From Dirofilaria immitis (Eukaryota; Nematoda; Chromadorea; Rhabditida; Onchocercidae): 64,000 nucleotides of DNA. The position numbers and the translations under genes were made by a program. Positions 14,374 to 26,317 of the stretch are shown here, piece after piece (positions within the stretch are counted from its first letter, which is position 1; every line of letters starts with the position of its first letter). The notes under the pieces were generated by a model. The model saw nothing but the letters and a program-made list of their open reading frames with translations. It was not told the DNA's origin and searched no databases. The stretch is taken from contig JAKNDB010000068.1 of NCBI GenBank assembly GCA_024305405.1, forward strand, positions 5,323,501 through 5,387,500, given 5' to 3'.

Positions 14374-17300
14374 TTAAAGAACAATGGGTATATGCTGTTG
14401 ATCATTAGCTATTGTTGATTGATTTTCATCTAAAATTAAATTATTTGATGGTGAATTACCGATACCCAATGCTTGATGAACAGCCTGAGCCGGAATATTA
14501 CCATATCGTATTGGTTGAGTATTATTCTGAAATTTAGTAAAAAAGATTTTTAAAAATTTAAGCATTGTAAAAGAAAGGCTGAATCCTATATAAATATATG
14601 AATAAAAAATAAAAATTTTTTTGTTTTTTCCGATTTTTTATGGATGATATTTCCTTTCTGAAATCATTTAATTTTCAAAATAATTTTATTTTGAAAATTA
14701 AATATTTCCATATCTTGTGATTAGGTTAAAATTTTGGATAACGATATACTGGAAAGAAAGAAGAGAATGATTAAAAAAATCTTTTGTTTTGATTAAAAAG
14801 ATCGATCTAAAAATAACCTGATGTGTTGTTGGTAATGGTATCATATTCAGTTTTCCGTTCTTATAATCAGCAACAAATTCTGCGACAATTTCGCTGCTAA
14901 CATCTGGCTTTTCGCAAATACACATACGACTTATTGTTGCATCCAAAATAACGATAAGTGGCAATTCCGCATTACCAAGTCCTAATCCTTCCAGTATAAA
15001 ATCACATATCGGATCATCTCCCGTATAAAAGATTTGTAATGGATCAACCCATGGTGGCATTGATATATCGGATGAGATCGAGCTAATTTTATAAATAAAA
15101 ATTTAAGCTTTTAAAAATTTTAGTTCTCTTATAAGGAACAGGAAGATAATCAACATTTAATATTTGCCAAATAGCTTATTATAATTTAGTATTTTAAAAG
15201 AAACTGAAACATAAAATTGGTACCTATTTACTGAATTAGTAGAATATGCCAAATTATTGGAATCATTATTTCCATTTCCATTTCCATTTCCACTAACATT
15301 TCCATTACCATTTCCATTACCATTAGCATTAGCATTGTTATCCGTACTATCAATTTCCTTTGATGACGAACGCTTCATTGATTCTTGTCGCTCTCGAAAA
15401 AGTGATTCAGCAGTTGTTCGCAATACTTCTATTGAAAAAGTGACGTCATCCGGTGAACCTTCTACAAAGATTGTTAATTTTAAATTCAAATAGAAAAAAA
15501 TTAGAAAGAAGATTAATAATGATTTATTGAAATTATTGAAACAATAAAAATAATAACAATAATAGTAATAATAACGACAAGGTAACAAATCAAATAATTA
15601 CTTACCTGTAAATAGTACTAATGAAGGCTCATCTCTTAATCGACATAATGTATTTTCATTTAATTCATACAATGGTAATGGTCCCCAAGGAAATAAACTA
15701 CCATATGGATCATTAAGTAAAACATTACGTCCATGCCTTGTTATCAGATGATTTTCCTCATCCAATAATAGAAATGCCGGAATACCTAAATGTGTTTGAG
15801 GAATAATTTATATCCAATATGCCTACTTTATTTCAATATATTTCCAAATTAAAATTCAAAATTATTTATAAAAATAATTTTAAAAAAAAATATTAAATAA
15901 AACATTTTTGTTTTAATGAAAAACTACCAAATTATTACGAAAATAAAATTTCATTTAATATTTGAAAAACTTCGAAAATTTGAATATGTCATATTGCATT
16001 TTGCTATATTATCATCATCCTCTTATTTCATAGCCTTATCATTAATGATTAGATATGAAAATTTCATTTATTCATATATTATTAATACTTATTCATCATT
16101 CACGTCAAATACGTCAAATAAGCTTTTCTTATAACGTATAAATAAAATAAAAACTACCATTTACACTATACAAACGGGTTAATTGAGTTGTTTTTGTGGA
16201 TCATATGGAAATGCCAGCCATGGCATCGTTGAAAAATGATGCTCAAATGATTCTCGCGATCTGAAAATTATCTCTGCAAATAAAAATAATTATTTAAATA
16301 TCTAATTCTGATTCTTAATTCCAATTTAAATTTTCTACATAAATATTTAATTTTGAACAAAAATTAGATATTGTAACTGGGAAAATGTTTATATAAATAT
16401 AAAAGTAATTATATTTAATTTATAATTAGCTTAATTGAAGAATATATTGCAAATTTATTAAACTCACGTATTATGATTGAAAAATATCTCGAATTTATAG
16501 AGTGATAATTATATCAAGAAATATTATAAAAATATTCACCTATCTGATGAGCAAAAAAATATCTCGAATGGAATACCGGCATTCTTGAGTGATTCATAAC
16601 AAGAGATCAATTGTTGCGAGAATGAGCGACACGGTGGACACTAAAATGAGTCGTTCATTTACTTATTTTTATCAGAAATAGGTAATAAGTTAAAAGATTA
16701 AATAAATGATAAGCTAAAAGTTTATAAATGGGAAAACTAAACAAAGAGCACTCACCCAATTAGCACCAAAATATAATCCTTTAACAGTTGATTTTAAATT
16801 TTGAAAATTTTCAGTTACTATTTTCTTGATACCATCAGCCTCTTTACAATTCCTCAGTACAACACCTTGAAAAGCTCTTCTGCTGTTGCATTACACCTTT
16901 AACAAAATATTTTAATTTTTTGTTCTTATAAATTTCATAAAAATAAAACTATATAATAATATAATAAGAATGAAGCTATTAATTTATAATAAGAGTAAAA
17001 TCATTTAAAAAGTTCCAAGTATAAATTAGTTGAAGTGATTCATTCATTTGATAGTATAAATTTTATATATCATAAAATATGATATAAATTTATCGTTTTC
17101 TTATTTAATTGAATTAATATATTTAATTGAATTAAGATGAAAATAATACTTAATTTTTAAATGTAATTTATTTCATAGTTTCATTTATATATATGGGAGT
17201 AAAATTTCATACAAATTTGATTAACCGTTTAGTTTTAATTAATCTATTTTATATTAACGCAAATTTTTTTAAATAAAATTTTTAGTCAAAATCAAAGTTT

Positions 17301-19625
17301 GATAAAAATTTATTGCACCATGGAAAATTTAAACCATCCGGATCATCCTGCAGTAGACGTCGGCAATCATCGGTGATAATTTGTCTACTTGATGCATCTA
17401 CAACAATTAACGATGGTGTCGAGTAATAATGTAAGGCTCGTAATAAACGGCTCTGAAACGAAATAATTAAAACAAACTTGAAATGAAAAATTAAATTTGG
17501 TCAAAAATTAAATTAAAATAAATAATTCTAATTAGTAAAGAGGAAAATTTGATTATAATTTCATTCATGTTTCATTTAAATAAAGTCAATTTTTTAATAA
17601 AATTATGAAAATAAATTATAAAGATTTGTCTAAGAATTGAAATTTAATTACTGATTGAAACTAATTAGCATTATATAATCCTCTCTTTTCTCTCAATTCA
17701 ACAATACATCTTATAAATTTATTGATAACATTTACTCCCCAAGATTTTTCGAAATTAAGAAAAATTTTTTGAAAGATTAATGCTAACTTTAGCCATGATA
17801 TTAATAGGTACGAGGATATACCATCCTGATTCACTAATAGCAGCATCTGGTCGTCCATCATCATCATCAAGATCCAAATCAACGATTACAATATTAACAT
17901 CATCAACTTCAACCAGTCGTTTTTTCTTACTCTTCTTACTTACGCCAAAAAACGACGCAATCGTGCTGGGCTTCTGGAAAAAAGGCAAGAATCTTTCTTT
18001 GCGTTAATAATAGGATCAAAAATAAGATCAAATTAATTACATTTTTTTTGGTTAAATTAACTATGAATAACTTATCAGATATAATAAATTTGCAGAATTA
18101 TGTTAATTCTTATTTTTTTAATTTTTAATTTAATTCAATTCAATATGCGTTGATATGATTGTTATCAATATGACAAACATATTTTCAAACTTTCTTCATC
18201 TTTATTTATCCATTCATCATTTCTCAGAAATATACAACTTAATTTAATCGATAATTAAATCATTTTTTCACAATATTGCTAATTTAAGTCACCGAACTTA
18301 TGATATGATAAAAAATATTTTAATTTCGTATTGAAAATATTAATTTCGAAAAATTTCCCATTCAATCCATTAATATTATTCATTTACTTCACTTTTTGTT
18401 CCTTTTCTTGTTAAGAACAAAAAAAAATTCAAAATTCCAAATTATTTTTTTGAGCAATTTATTGAAAAAAATTGTATTTGAAATTTAAATTTGAAATCTG
18501 ACAACCTTCTAGACTTCAAATGGTTATCATTTCAATTTATGCCAAACAAATAAGCAAATAAACAATGAGAAGATTTATTTACATTCTTATGCTAGCCAAA
18601 ACATCAATTAAAATGAGAAACTAAAAAGGGAAGAAAAAAATGAATGAGATAAAAGATAATGGATAAAGATAAGGCCGGACGGTACGAAAATGTTATTTGA
18701 AAAAATTGGGTTATGTGATGGAAATGGTCAAAGGCAAGCCGAAAATTGAACCTTTGGCCTTTTAGATCAATCAAATGAATGGTCACAAAAAAGGATATTC
18801 CATATTGAACCATCACTGTACAACATTGTATCCTTTAAAAGTACGCTATGTTAATAAGGCGAATAATTGGATACAAATACGTAAGATAATAAGGCAACTC
18901 AAATAATTTATTGTCAACTTGAAAATTTAAAAAAATAACGGTTATCATAATGATAAATAAGTGATTAGAAATCATATTTTTCTAAAGCTCAATTTGAACA
19001 AAAAAATCAATGATAGGATAAAATTTCAAAACTTATATTATATTTAAATTAATTATATATAAATTCCATTCTCCTCTCTTTCTCTTATAATCAATCATTC
19101 ATGAATCTTCGAGAGCGATATTAATATTTTGAATAAATTAGCATAGAAATGAAGAATAAAAAAATGAGAAAATAATTTAATTTTTTTCCTATGTCCCTTT
19201 TTAATGAATAATTAAAAGAGAATTTGCTTACTTTTCCTCATTGTATTTCAATTAGTTAATAGCAAGCAAGAAATAAATGTAATTTTAAAATTGCTTGTTT
19301 AGAAAAAAATGTTCATAATGGATCGAAGACGATAATCATTTAAACAGCTGTTGCAATCGGGAAAGTAAATTAGCCAAGAAAATTGATAAAAGTTGAGAAA
19401 ATGAAGAATTAATGAACATACTATGTAAATTATCAGCTGATATCTTTTCATTTAACAAATATATCATCAAATTTTAAAATTATTTATACAAATCGAATGG
19501 AAAACAAATCATCTAATTCGAAATTTAAAATCATTTAAAACATTAATGCATCTAAATAATTCAAAGAATATAGATAGATATTTATAAAATATTTCAAGAA
19601 AGAGAGGAATAGAAGGGAAAATGTA

Positions 19626-19660
<35 letters not shown>

Positions 19661-19679
19661 GATAATGATAATAATAATA

Positions 19680-19729
<50 letters not shown>

Positions 19730-22123
19730 TAATAATGATAACGATAATAATCATAATAACGATAACAACAATAATAATAATAATAAGGAATTCATAAAGA
19801 ATTATTATCAAATTTTTATGCGAAGTTAGCTGTTAATCAATTTTATTTTCACTTCATTTCGCAGTAATAAAATCTGAATTATAAATTTTTATGGAACAGT
19901 CTATTCTATACTATATTCCATTTTAAATATATTTGTTTATTAAATTTAAATTATTAATTAGTAATAAGGATAAGCACATTTGAAAAATAATAATACGATT
20001 AAAGACTTTATATTCTATTTCGTATTTTGATATATTGGAATAGGAATTCTTTTCTTTTTTGATTTTTGAACTAAATAATAAATTATTCGAACAAAATGTT
20101 TAAATTAATCGAATTTATTTTAACATATTATAATTAAATATAACATTACATTAAATGAAGAGATATAAAGAATATCAATTATTGCATTAATTAAAATTTT
20201 AGTGTTTTTGCAAATTTTCAAATTAAATTCGATATTTATAAAATTAAAAAAATTTACTCTTTTGGACAATTGTTGTAAATAGTATTTCGTTGTTGGACAA
20301 GTTTTTTTAAAGATGAAACAGGTTCCAAGGATCGGGAATTGCTAGAATTGATTACATAAAAGATTACATATCGTGAACTGGTGAATACAGCATCCAATGT
20401 TGTCAACTCATTCTGCTCCTCATTGCTACCTGAATAACAAAAAAAATTTAAAATTTTGAAAAAGAGATTTTTAAATATTTTTTAATTAAACTATGTTATT
20501 AAAAGACTTGAATCGAATTAATATTTGTAAGAATTGTTAGCTCATCTTTCTCTAATTGAAATTTGATAACCTTTGAACCCTAATGTTTAAGCTAATTTGA
20601 TAAGATTTTTATTAATGGTTAATTTATTTGCATTCAGTAATGCATATTTATTGGAATAGCAGCATTACTTTATTAAATTTTCTTCTTCGGACCATTAAAA
20701 GTAAGTCATCAAAGTTTCAAATATTAAAAGTATAGGACCTTAATAACATTGATCATTCTTAAATTCCAATAAATTTCATTCATCACTTAAAAAATTATGT
20801 AAAAGTGAGTTTTATGCTTATCTCTTTGGAATTTTGATTAAAATTAAAGTTTCGAAACCTCGAATTTCAAAAAATTTCTGTTCTTGATAATGACAACAAA
20901 CATGTTATGCCTATTTATAGTGGTGATTAGTTAGACGCTATTGGTGATATGGTTATAGTGATAATTTGTATGCATCGATATCGATTTTACACTTAATATA
21001 TTGTAGCAAATATATAGCAGTAGAAATTTAATTGAAACAAAAGAATTCATTGATGTTTTGAATTTTAAGAAAAAGTTTAAATTGCTGATATAATACCATA
21101 TGCTAACAATACAATACTCTTAAGATTAAAACAAGAGCAAATTTGATGTGAATGCAGATTTCAATTTTATAGAATTTGTAAAAATATAGAAAAAAGAGTA
21201 AAGAGAATTATCATAAAATCGAAAAAAATCATAAATCTGTTTACATATTTATTTTTCAGATGAATTTTAAACTAAAAAGATGGAATAATGGAAGTGATTT
21301 GATAAATGAAATTATATAATTTCTTTCAATAAAGCATATCCGATATACGATCATATCAATTATGCCGCATACCGGATAAGTTTAACATAGAATAATAAAA
21401 TGATAAACTTATAATTTAAATCATAAAATTGATGCAAGAAATGAAGCATAAAATTGAATTGTAAAAAGTTTTTAAACTTTCAATTAATGTAAAATAAACT
21501 TTCATATGATTTGTTTTTGTTTTTCTATCACAAAAATAATAAATAATTCTGAAAACTTTGAGTGAAACAAAATGAAAATTTAGAAAATTCAAATTTTTAA
21601 AATGACAAAAAAATTTTTTTCCACAAACTTTCATTTTTCCATTTATAAAATTCTGTTAATTTCATGTGAGAATTCATTTTTATTACTTTTTTGAAACATT
21701 CACTCATTTTTAAGCTTATTTCTCTCCAACATTTCATTTTAAACAGTTTTTATTATTAATTCTTAGCATTTAATCTTTTGTTTGTTTTTTTTTTTTTTGT
21801 AATCGCTTTTTAATATCTAATTATTTCAATCAATTTCATAGCAGTGTTTCATTAATTTTGTTTTTAAAAATTTAATTATTTCTATTAATTTCTTTTTCCT
21901 AATATATAATCATTATCATTGATTTTTCTATAAAAATTCAATTATTTTCATAATTTTTGTTTCAATCTTAAATTATTTTTAACTTTTTCATTGCAAAATT
22001 TGATCAATTCCAATGTGTTTTTAATTTTTAAAATTTAAATTAAAACTAACCTTTAGCAGAAGGAATCAAATGTATAGCACCAATATTTCGGAAGCAATAA
22101 TCATAAAGATCTTCAAATGACAT
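14374..22123 (-). CDS. Nucleoredoxin-like protein with thioredoxin-fold domains
   Basis: Eleven exons: 22123-22051, 20429-20258, 17973-17788, 17452-17319, 16896-16756, 16640-16540, 16260-16159, 15785-15606, 15461-15224, 15082-14818, 14526-14374. The rebuilt protein is about 580 residues. Nucleoredoxins are thiol-disulphide oxidoreductases that regulate signalling proteins. The central domain has the redox motif WCPPC (about residues 236-240), preceded by KGLYFGAN and followed by FEIFFCSSDR and MPWLAFPYD, a typical tryparedoxin/nucleoredoxin pattern. An N-terminal half-domain (STPSLIVVD, FPW) and a C-terminal domain (PLIVILD) lack CxxC. Between the last two lies an Asn-Gly-rich low-complexity stretch. 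Three exons need an added base to stay in frame (near 17947-17952, 16865-16866 and 16178-16205). The catalytic domain is secure; exon 3 and exon 7 frames are less certain. Confidence 0.85.
15280..15345 (-). repeat. Coding Asn-Gly/Asn-Ala microsatellite
   Basis: A hexanucleotide-like repeat within exon 9 of the nucleoredoxin-like gene. On the minus strand it alternates AAT with GGA/GGT/GCT, encoding about 20 residues of N-G and N-A dipeptides broken by one VS. It looks like an expanded, disordered linker between thioredoxin-fold domains. Confidence 0.85.
19622..19790. repeat. AAT/GAT trinucleotide array
   Basis: About 165 bases of (ATAATG)n and (AAT)n with scattered GAT and ACG variants. It lies in the second intron of the nucleoredoxin-like gene. 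Its period of three keeps both strands open, which produces spurious Ile/Asn or Tyr/His ORFs. Confidence 0.95.
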
Positions 22124-22144
22124 CACGAAATCAAAATGAATGAT

Positions 22145-22146
22145 CT
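22145..22146 (-). promoter_or_regulatory. Candidate trans-splice acceptor of the nucleoredoxin-like gene
   Basis: A CATTCAG acceptor lies 21 bases upstream of the chosen ATG, and no upstream coding exon was found. It fits either SL addition or a non-coding first exon. Confidence 0.4.
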
Positions 22147-22466
22147 GAATGAAATAAGCCGATAAAATTTGTCAGCTTTCAACGATACGTTGAGCCAATT
22201 GATATGTTGTTTGTGTGTGTCTCTGGGATAATATATATCTATCTATCTATCAACAATTCAATAATTCAAATATCAACTGAAATGAAATAAATGATTGCAA
22301 ATGATAGGAAGAATTATGTGATCACTTTATTCTACATAAACATCATATCATTATTATTCGTACTATTATCATTCGTATCTTATCATTATTATTTGATTGA
22401 TAAATGAATTAATGAATAATTAATTATACTTATTACTAATCTACTGTCAGTTCATATTATTATTTT

Positions 22467-22493
22467 GTATATCAGATATCATATCTGATATAC
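22467..22493. repeat. 27-base near-perfect palindrome
   Basis: The arms GTATATCAGATAT and ATATCTGATATAC meet around a single central base. The site is about 340 bases upstream of the nucleoredoxin-like start codon. One arm with flank (TTTGTATATCAGATAT) recurs at 22846-22861. Confidence 0.75.
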
Positions 22494-24489
22494 AAGTAAT
22501 AAAAGTAAAATAGAATTAATATCGAGATATAATTTATTAGCAACAACAAATAGATAAAATAAAGTAAATAATGGGAAAGAGAAAAAAAGGGAAAAGAGAT
22601 AATTTGAGATAAATGATAACATGGGATAAGAAATACAAAAAGAAAAAGAAAAAAGTAAAAAGAAAGAATGAAAAGAAGTTTATTGTTTTAATTTCTATTC
22701 AAATCTAATTTTTATTTAGTGATAATATGATATTTGAAATGGCTTTTCCTTCTTAATTTTATATCAATTCTATTTTACTTTTTCATATAAATCTTTCTTT
22801 TTTTTATTTCAAAATTTAAAATTTTTTCCATCTTCTATTATATTATTTGTATATCAGATATGATAAAATGAAATGAAAAGTTTCACTATAAAATTAGAAA
22901 TTTATCTTTTATTAAAGTTAAATATTTGAAATAATTAAATATGAAAAAAGAAAAGAATATATTTCACTGAAATAATAAAATAGTAGAAAATTTTCTCCTT
23001 TTCAAAATGATATTATTTCATTTCATTAATCAATCGATAATGAATGAAAAGTTTAATCAAAAGTTTGTTATAAAATTAGGAAAATTGAAGAAAAAAGTTA
23101 TAAATAATTAATTAATCGGGAAATAAATTTTTAAATATAAAATAAAAATTCTTCCACATTAATGTATAATAATAGAAAATTCTCGAGAAAATATTATTTA
23201 GTATATGAAAGAGTTGGTGAATAGTATGAAAAATTGAAATGAAAGATCGGAATCGTTGAATTAAAATTAAAATATGAACAAATATACTGAAATTTGAAAA
23301 AGTGATGCTAATTTCGACAAATGTTAAAGACGACGAAATCAATAAATGAGGGAGAGGAGAGAGAGGGAGAGATAGGAGAGAGAGAGAATCTCTCAAAAGT
23401 GAAACAAGACATTAAACAATTACTTTTTCTTCACAGACAAAAATTTGAATCGAAATGAATGATGGCTCAAATTCTTTCATTATATTGAAACAAAGTTGTC
23501 TCATTCTTTTGTTTCTCCTTTGACCTTTTAAATGAATGACATTACCGATGACAAATATTTCAAGTATTAATAAATAAACATTAAATACTATATTATATAA
23601 AAAAGGAAATTACACTTTTGACGTTAAATCACGTAAATAAAATTGACGTTAATTATTATAAATTATCATTTCATCGAACTTATTTATTTGAAGGCAGTAA
23701 TATTCGTTATAGATTTAGAGCTAAATTTATAGAGAAAGTTTGACTTATATCATACTGATTATTATAGAATTTCAGTTAGAAATTTATCTTAAACAAAAAT
23801 GTAAAGAATAAGTAGTTTTACAATAACAATTTTACAATAATAAGTCTTAATGGTCAATAATTAATAATGATAATAGTAATAATAATAATAATAAATAATA
23901 ATAATAATTTTTAATAATAATAAATGCCTATGTTAAAATTAAATTTTGAAAAAGCTAAAATTTTCTCCGATTAAAAAATTTATAGATAATTTCAAGAATA
24001 AGTTTTTAAAATTGTAAAGAAAAAAACCTAAAATCAAATCAATCAGGCCAGAAAATAGATCTATCGTTCTGTATCAAATATCACTGAAATAATATCATAT
24101 CTACAATAAATACATTCTCTATTATCAATCAAAATAATAAAATTACAATTATTCGCCGAACAATGTTATCTTTCATATGTTGGCTATTTTGCTTATAAAT
24201 GAGTCTCATTATCACTAATTTGATTGATTTAAAACTTTCTTTTATCATTTTATCTATTTCATTATTATATTATTTGAATTCAAATATAATAAACATCTTG
24301 GAGGCTTATTGATAAATTAATAAGAAAGTGGAAATTTCAAAAATTACGTAGAAATCAGGTGAGAATCTATAGAATATACGTTTAGCTATCGATAATTCAA
24401 CCATCCATCTATTCATGCAAATATTTCATTTTACAAAAACAAATATTGATAAATGGACAAAATAGAATTAAGCTGAAGTTTGTCTAAGC

Positions 24490-24785
24490 AAAATAGGAAA
24501 ATAATGCGAGGACGAGGAGGAAATGAAAAATAGCGGAGGAAGTGGAGGAAATGGAAAGTGGCGGAGAACAGGGGAGTAAAAATAACGGAAATCGTATGAG
24601 GAAATGAAAAACAGCGGTAGGGCGGGGAGGGAATGAAAAATAGCGAAGAACGGGGAAGTAAATCAAAGATAGTTGAGAACGGAGAAGGAAATGAAAAATA
24701 GGGGAGGATAAAGGAGGGAAGGAAAAATAGCGGGGGCGGGGTGAAAATAGTGCGGGGTGGTAGAAGAGATAAAAATCAGGAAAGA
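24490..24785. repeat. G-rich, purine-rich block with degenerate repeats
   Basis: Nearly 300 bases where the plus strand becomes G-rich and almost free of C, against a background of AT-rich DNA. The pattern GGAGGAAATGAAAAATAGCG followed by GAGAACGGGGAAG recurs in diverged copies roughly 30-60 bases apart. Several closely spaced G runs (GGGG, GGGGG) could form quadruplexes. The open frame on the minus strand here is an artefact of the repeat. Confidence 0.75.
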
Positions 24786-26286
24786 TTCTTGTAAGCAAAT
24801 CAATCAACCAGTGCCGAACATATCAATATGTATATATAATTCATTATTTATTTATACGTTTATAAATAAATATAATATATATGCAAATAAATAGTTATGC
24901 GACCGAGGAAAGCGAATGCTTCTCATTCGCAATCGTCGCTTATTCTTCGTTAAATTTTATTTGAATATTTGCATGAAAGGGACTTACAATACGATGAAAT
25001 TAATTTAATTCATTTCTTCTTCGATTTCTAATTCATTAAAATAGATAATTAAGTAGATATTAATCGAATGAAAATTTGAATTTCTCATTTTCTCATTTAA
25101 ATATTTACTCTTTTTATTCCTTTTCTTATGCTAATTAATTTTTTAATTTTGAATTAATATAATGGAATAGAAGAAAGATATTATTATTATCGTCTGTTTA
25201 AAAATATATAATGGAATAATTTGTAATTGAAATAATTTATTTGAATATATATTAGATTGATTTAATTGAAAGTTTGATAGAATTCATTTCAGTGTTAGCG
25301 AAAATTTTGGAAAAGTAATAAATGAAAAACAAATGATAGTGAAACAAGTGAATTCAAATTATAAATTACAAATTTGAATTACCACAATAATCGATTGCTG
25401 ATAATGAAACTGAAAATACAATAACGAATGATAATTATTACATATACATAATCATTCCAATTCTAATAATTATTTCCCTTTTTTTTTTTTTTTAATAAAC
25501 TTTCATCAATTAAAGCAATATTTCCTCATATTTTATAGCATATATCGAATTTCTTGATAATAATTGCCATTATACTATTAATTTAGATTAATTGATCAAA
25601 AATGAATTAGTTTCTTCATATCATTATTAATTATTCTTGTAGAAAAATATCATTAAATAATTTAAGATAATAAATTAATATAATTTATTTATTTATTTAT
25701 AAATGAATTATCAGATTAATTAAAATTTGGAAGAGAAAAAAATTTTTAATAAAAATTAATTATAAAAATGCAATAGAACAATTTTAATAAATTTAAAAAA
25801 TTTGAAATAATATTTTTATATATCGAAGGATTTCAATTTTATATACCATTTATCCCTCTCTCTCTCTCTCTCTTCCCTCTTTTCTTCTTTTAAATCTTTT
25901 CCATTCATATCTAAAATAAATTATTGCTTTCTTCCCGCCTAAATTTGACCTTCAACAAATAAATTAATTAGAAATCAATTTAAATTTCATTTTATGCTAT
26001 TATTTCAAATTTCAATATCGAATATTATTTCATAATATAATGAAAGAAAATTGAGAAATATACACGCATATGTTATCCATCAATAAAAGGATGAAAAGCT
26101 TAGCGGTCATTGAAATTTGTTGAAATGACGGAGGATACAATTACCATGAGGATGTCATCGTTTTGATGAGAGAAAGAGAAAAGAAAGGAAGAAATGAAAT
26201 GAAAGGACAGACGACATATTCTCGTTTATAATTTACTCGAAGAATGATAAAATCGAAGAGCGAATTCTATATTTCAAGGATAAAAT

Positions 26287-26315
<29 letters not shown>
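26287..26315. repeat. GA dinucleotide microsatellite
   Basis: An AG run of about 28 bases ending in GGGAAAG, in gene-free DNA. Confidence 0.85.

Positions 26316-26317
<2 letters not shown>

Noticed and set aside
15257..15493. Plus-strand ORF rich in Phe-Pro repeats
   Set aside because: It is antisense to the Asn-Gly repeat in the nucleoredoxin-like exon, whose frame and splice phases fit its neighbours.
19509..19829. Overlapping long ORFs rich in Tyr/His/Ile on one strand and Ile/Met/Asn on the other
   Set aside because: They are by-products of the AAT/GAT trinucleotide array, which is open in all frames.
23112..23396. Minus-strand ORF of 94 codons with Leu/Ser-rich start
   Set aside because: The start lies in a GA/CT purine tract and the rest is low-complexity hydrophobic sequence with no recognisable domain.
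24484..24807. Minus-strand 107-codon ORF rich in Phe, Pro and Ser
   Set aside because: It mirrors the purine-rich repeat block; composition and repetition explain the open frame, and no domain is visible.
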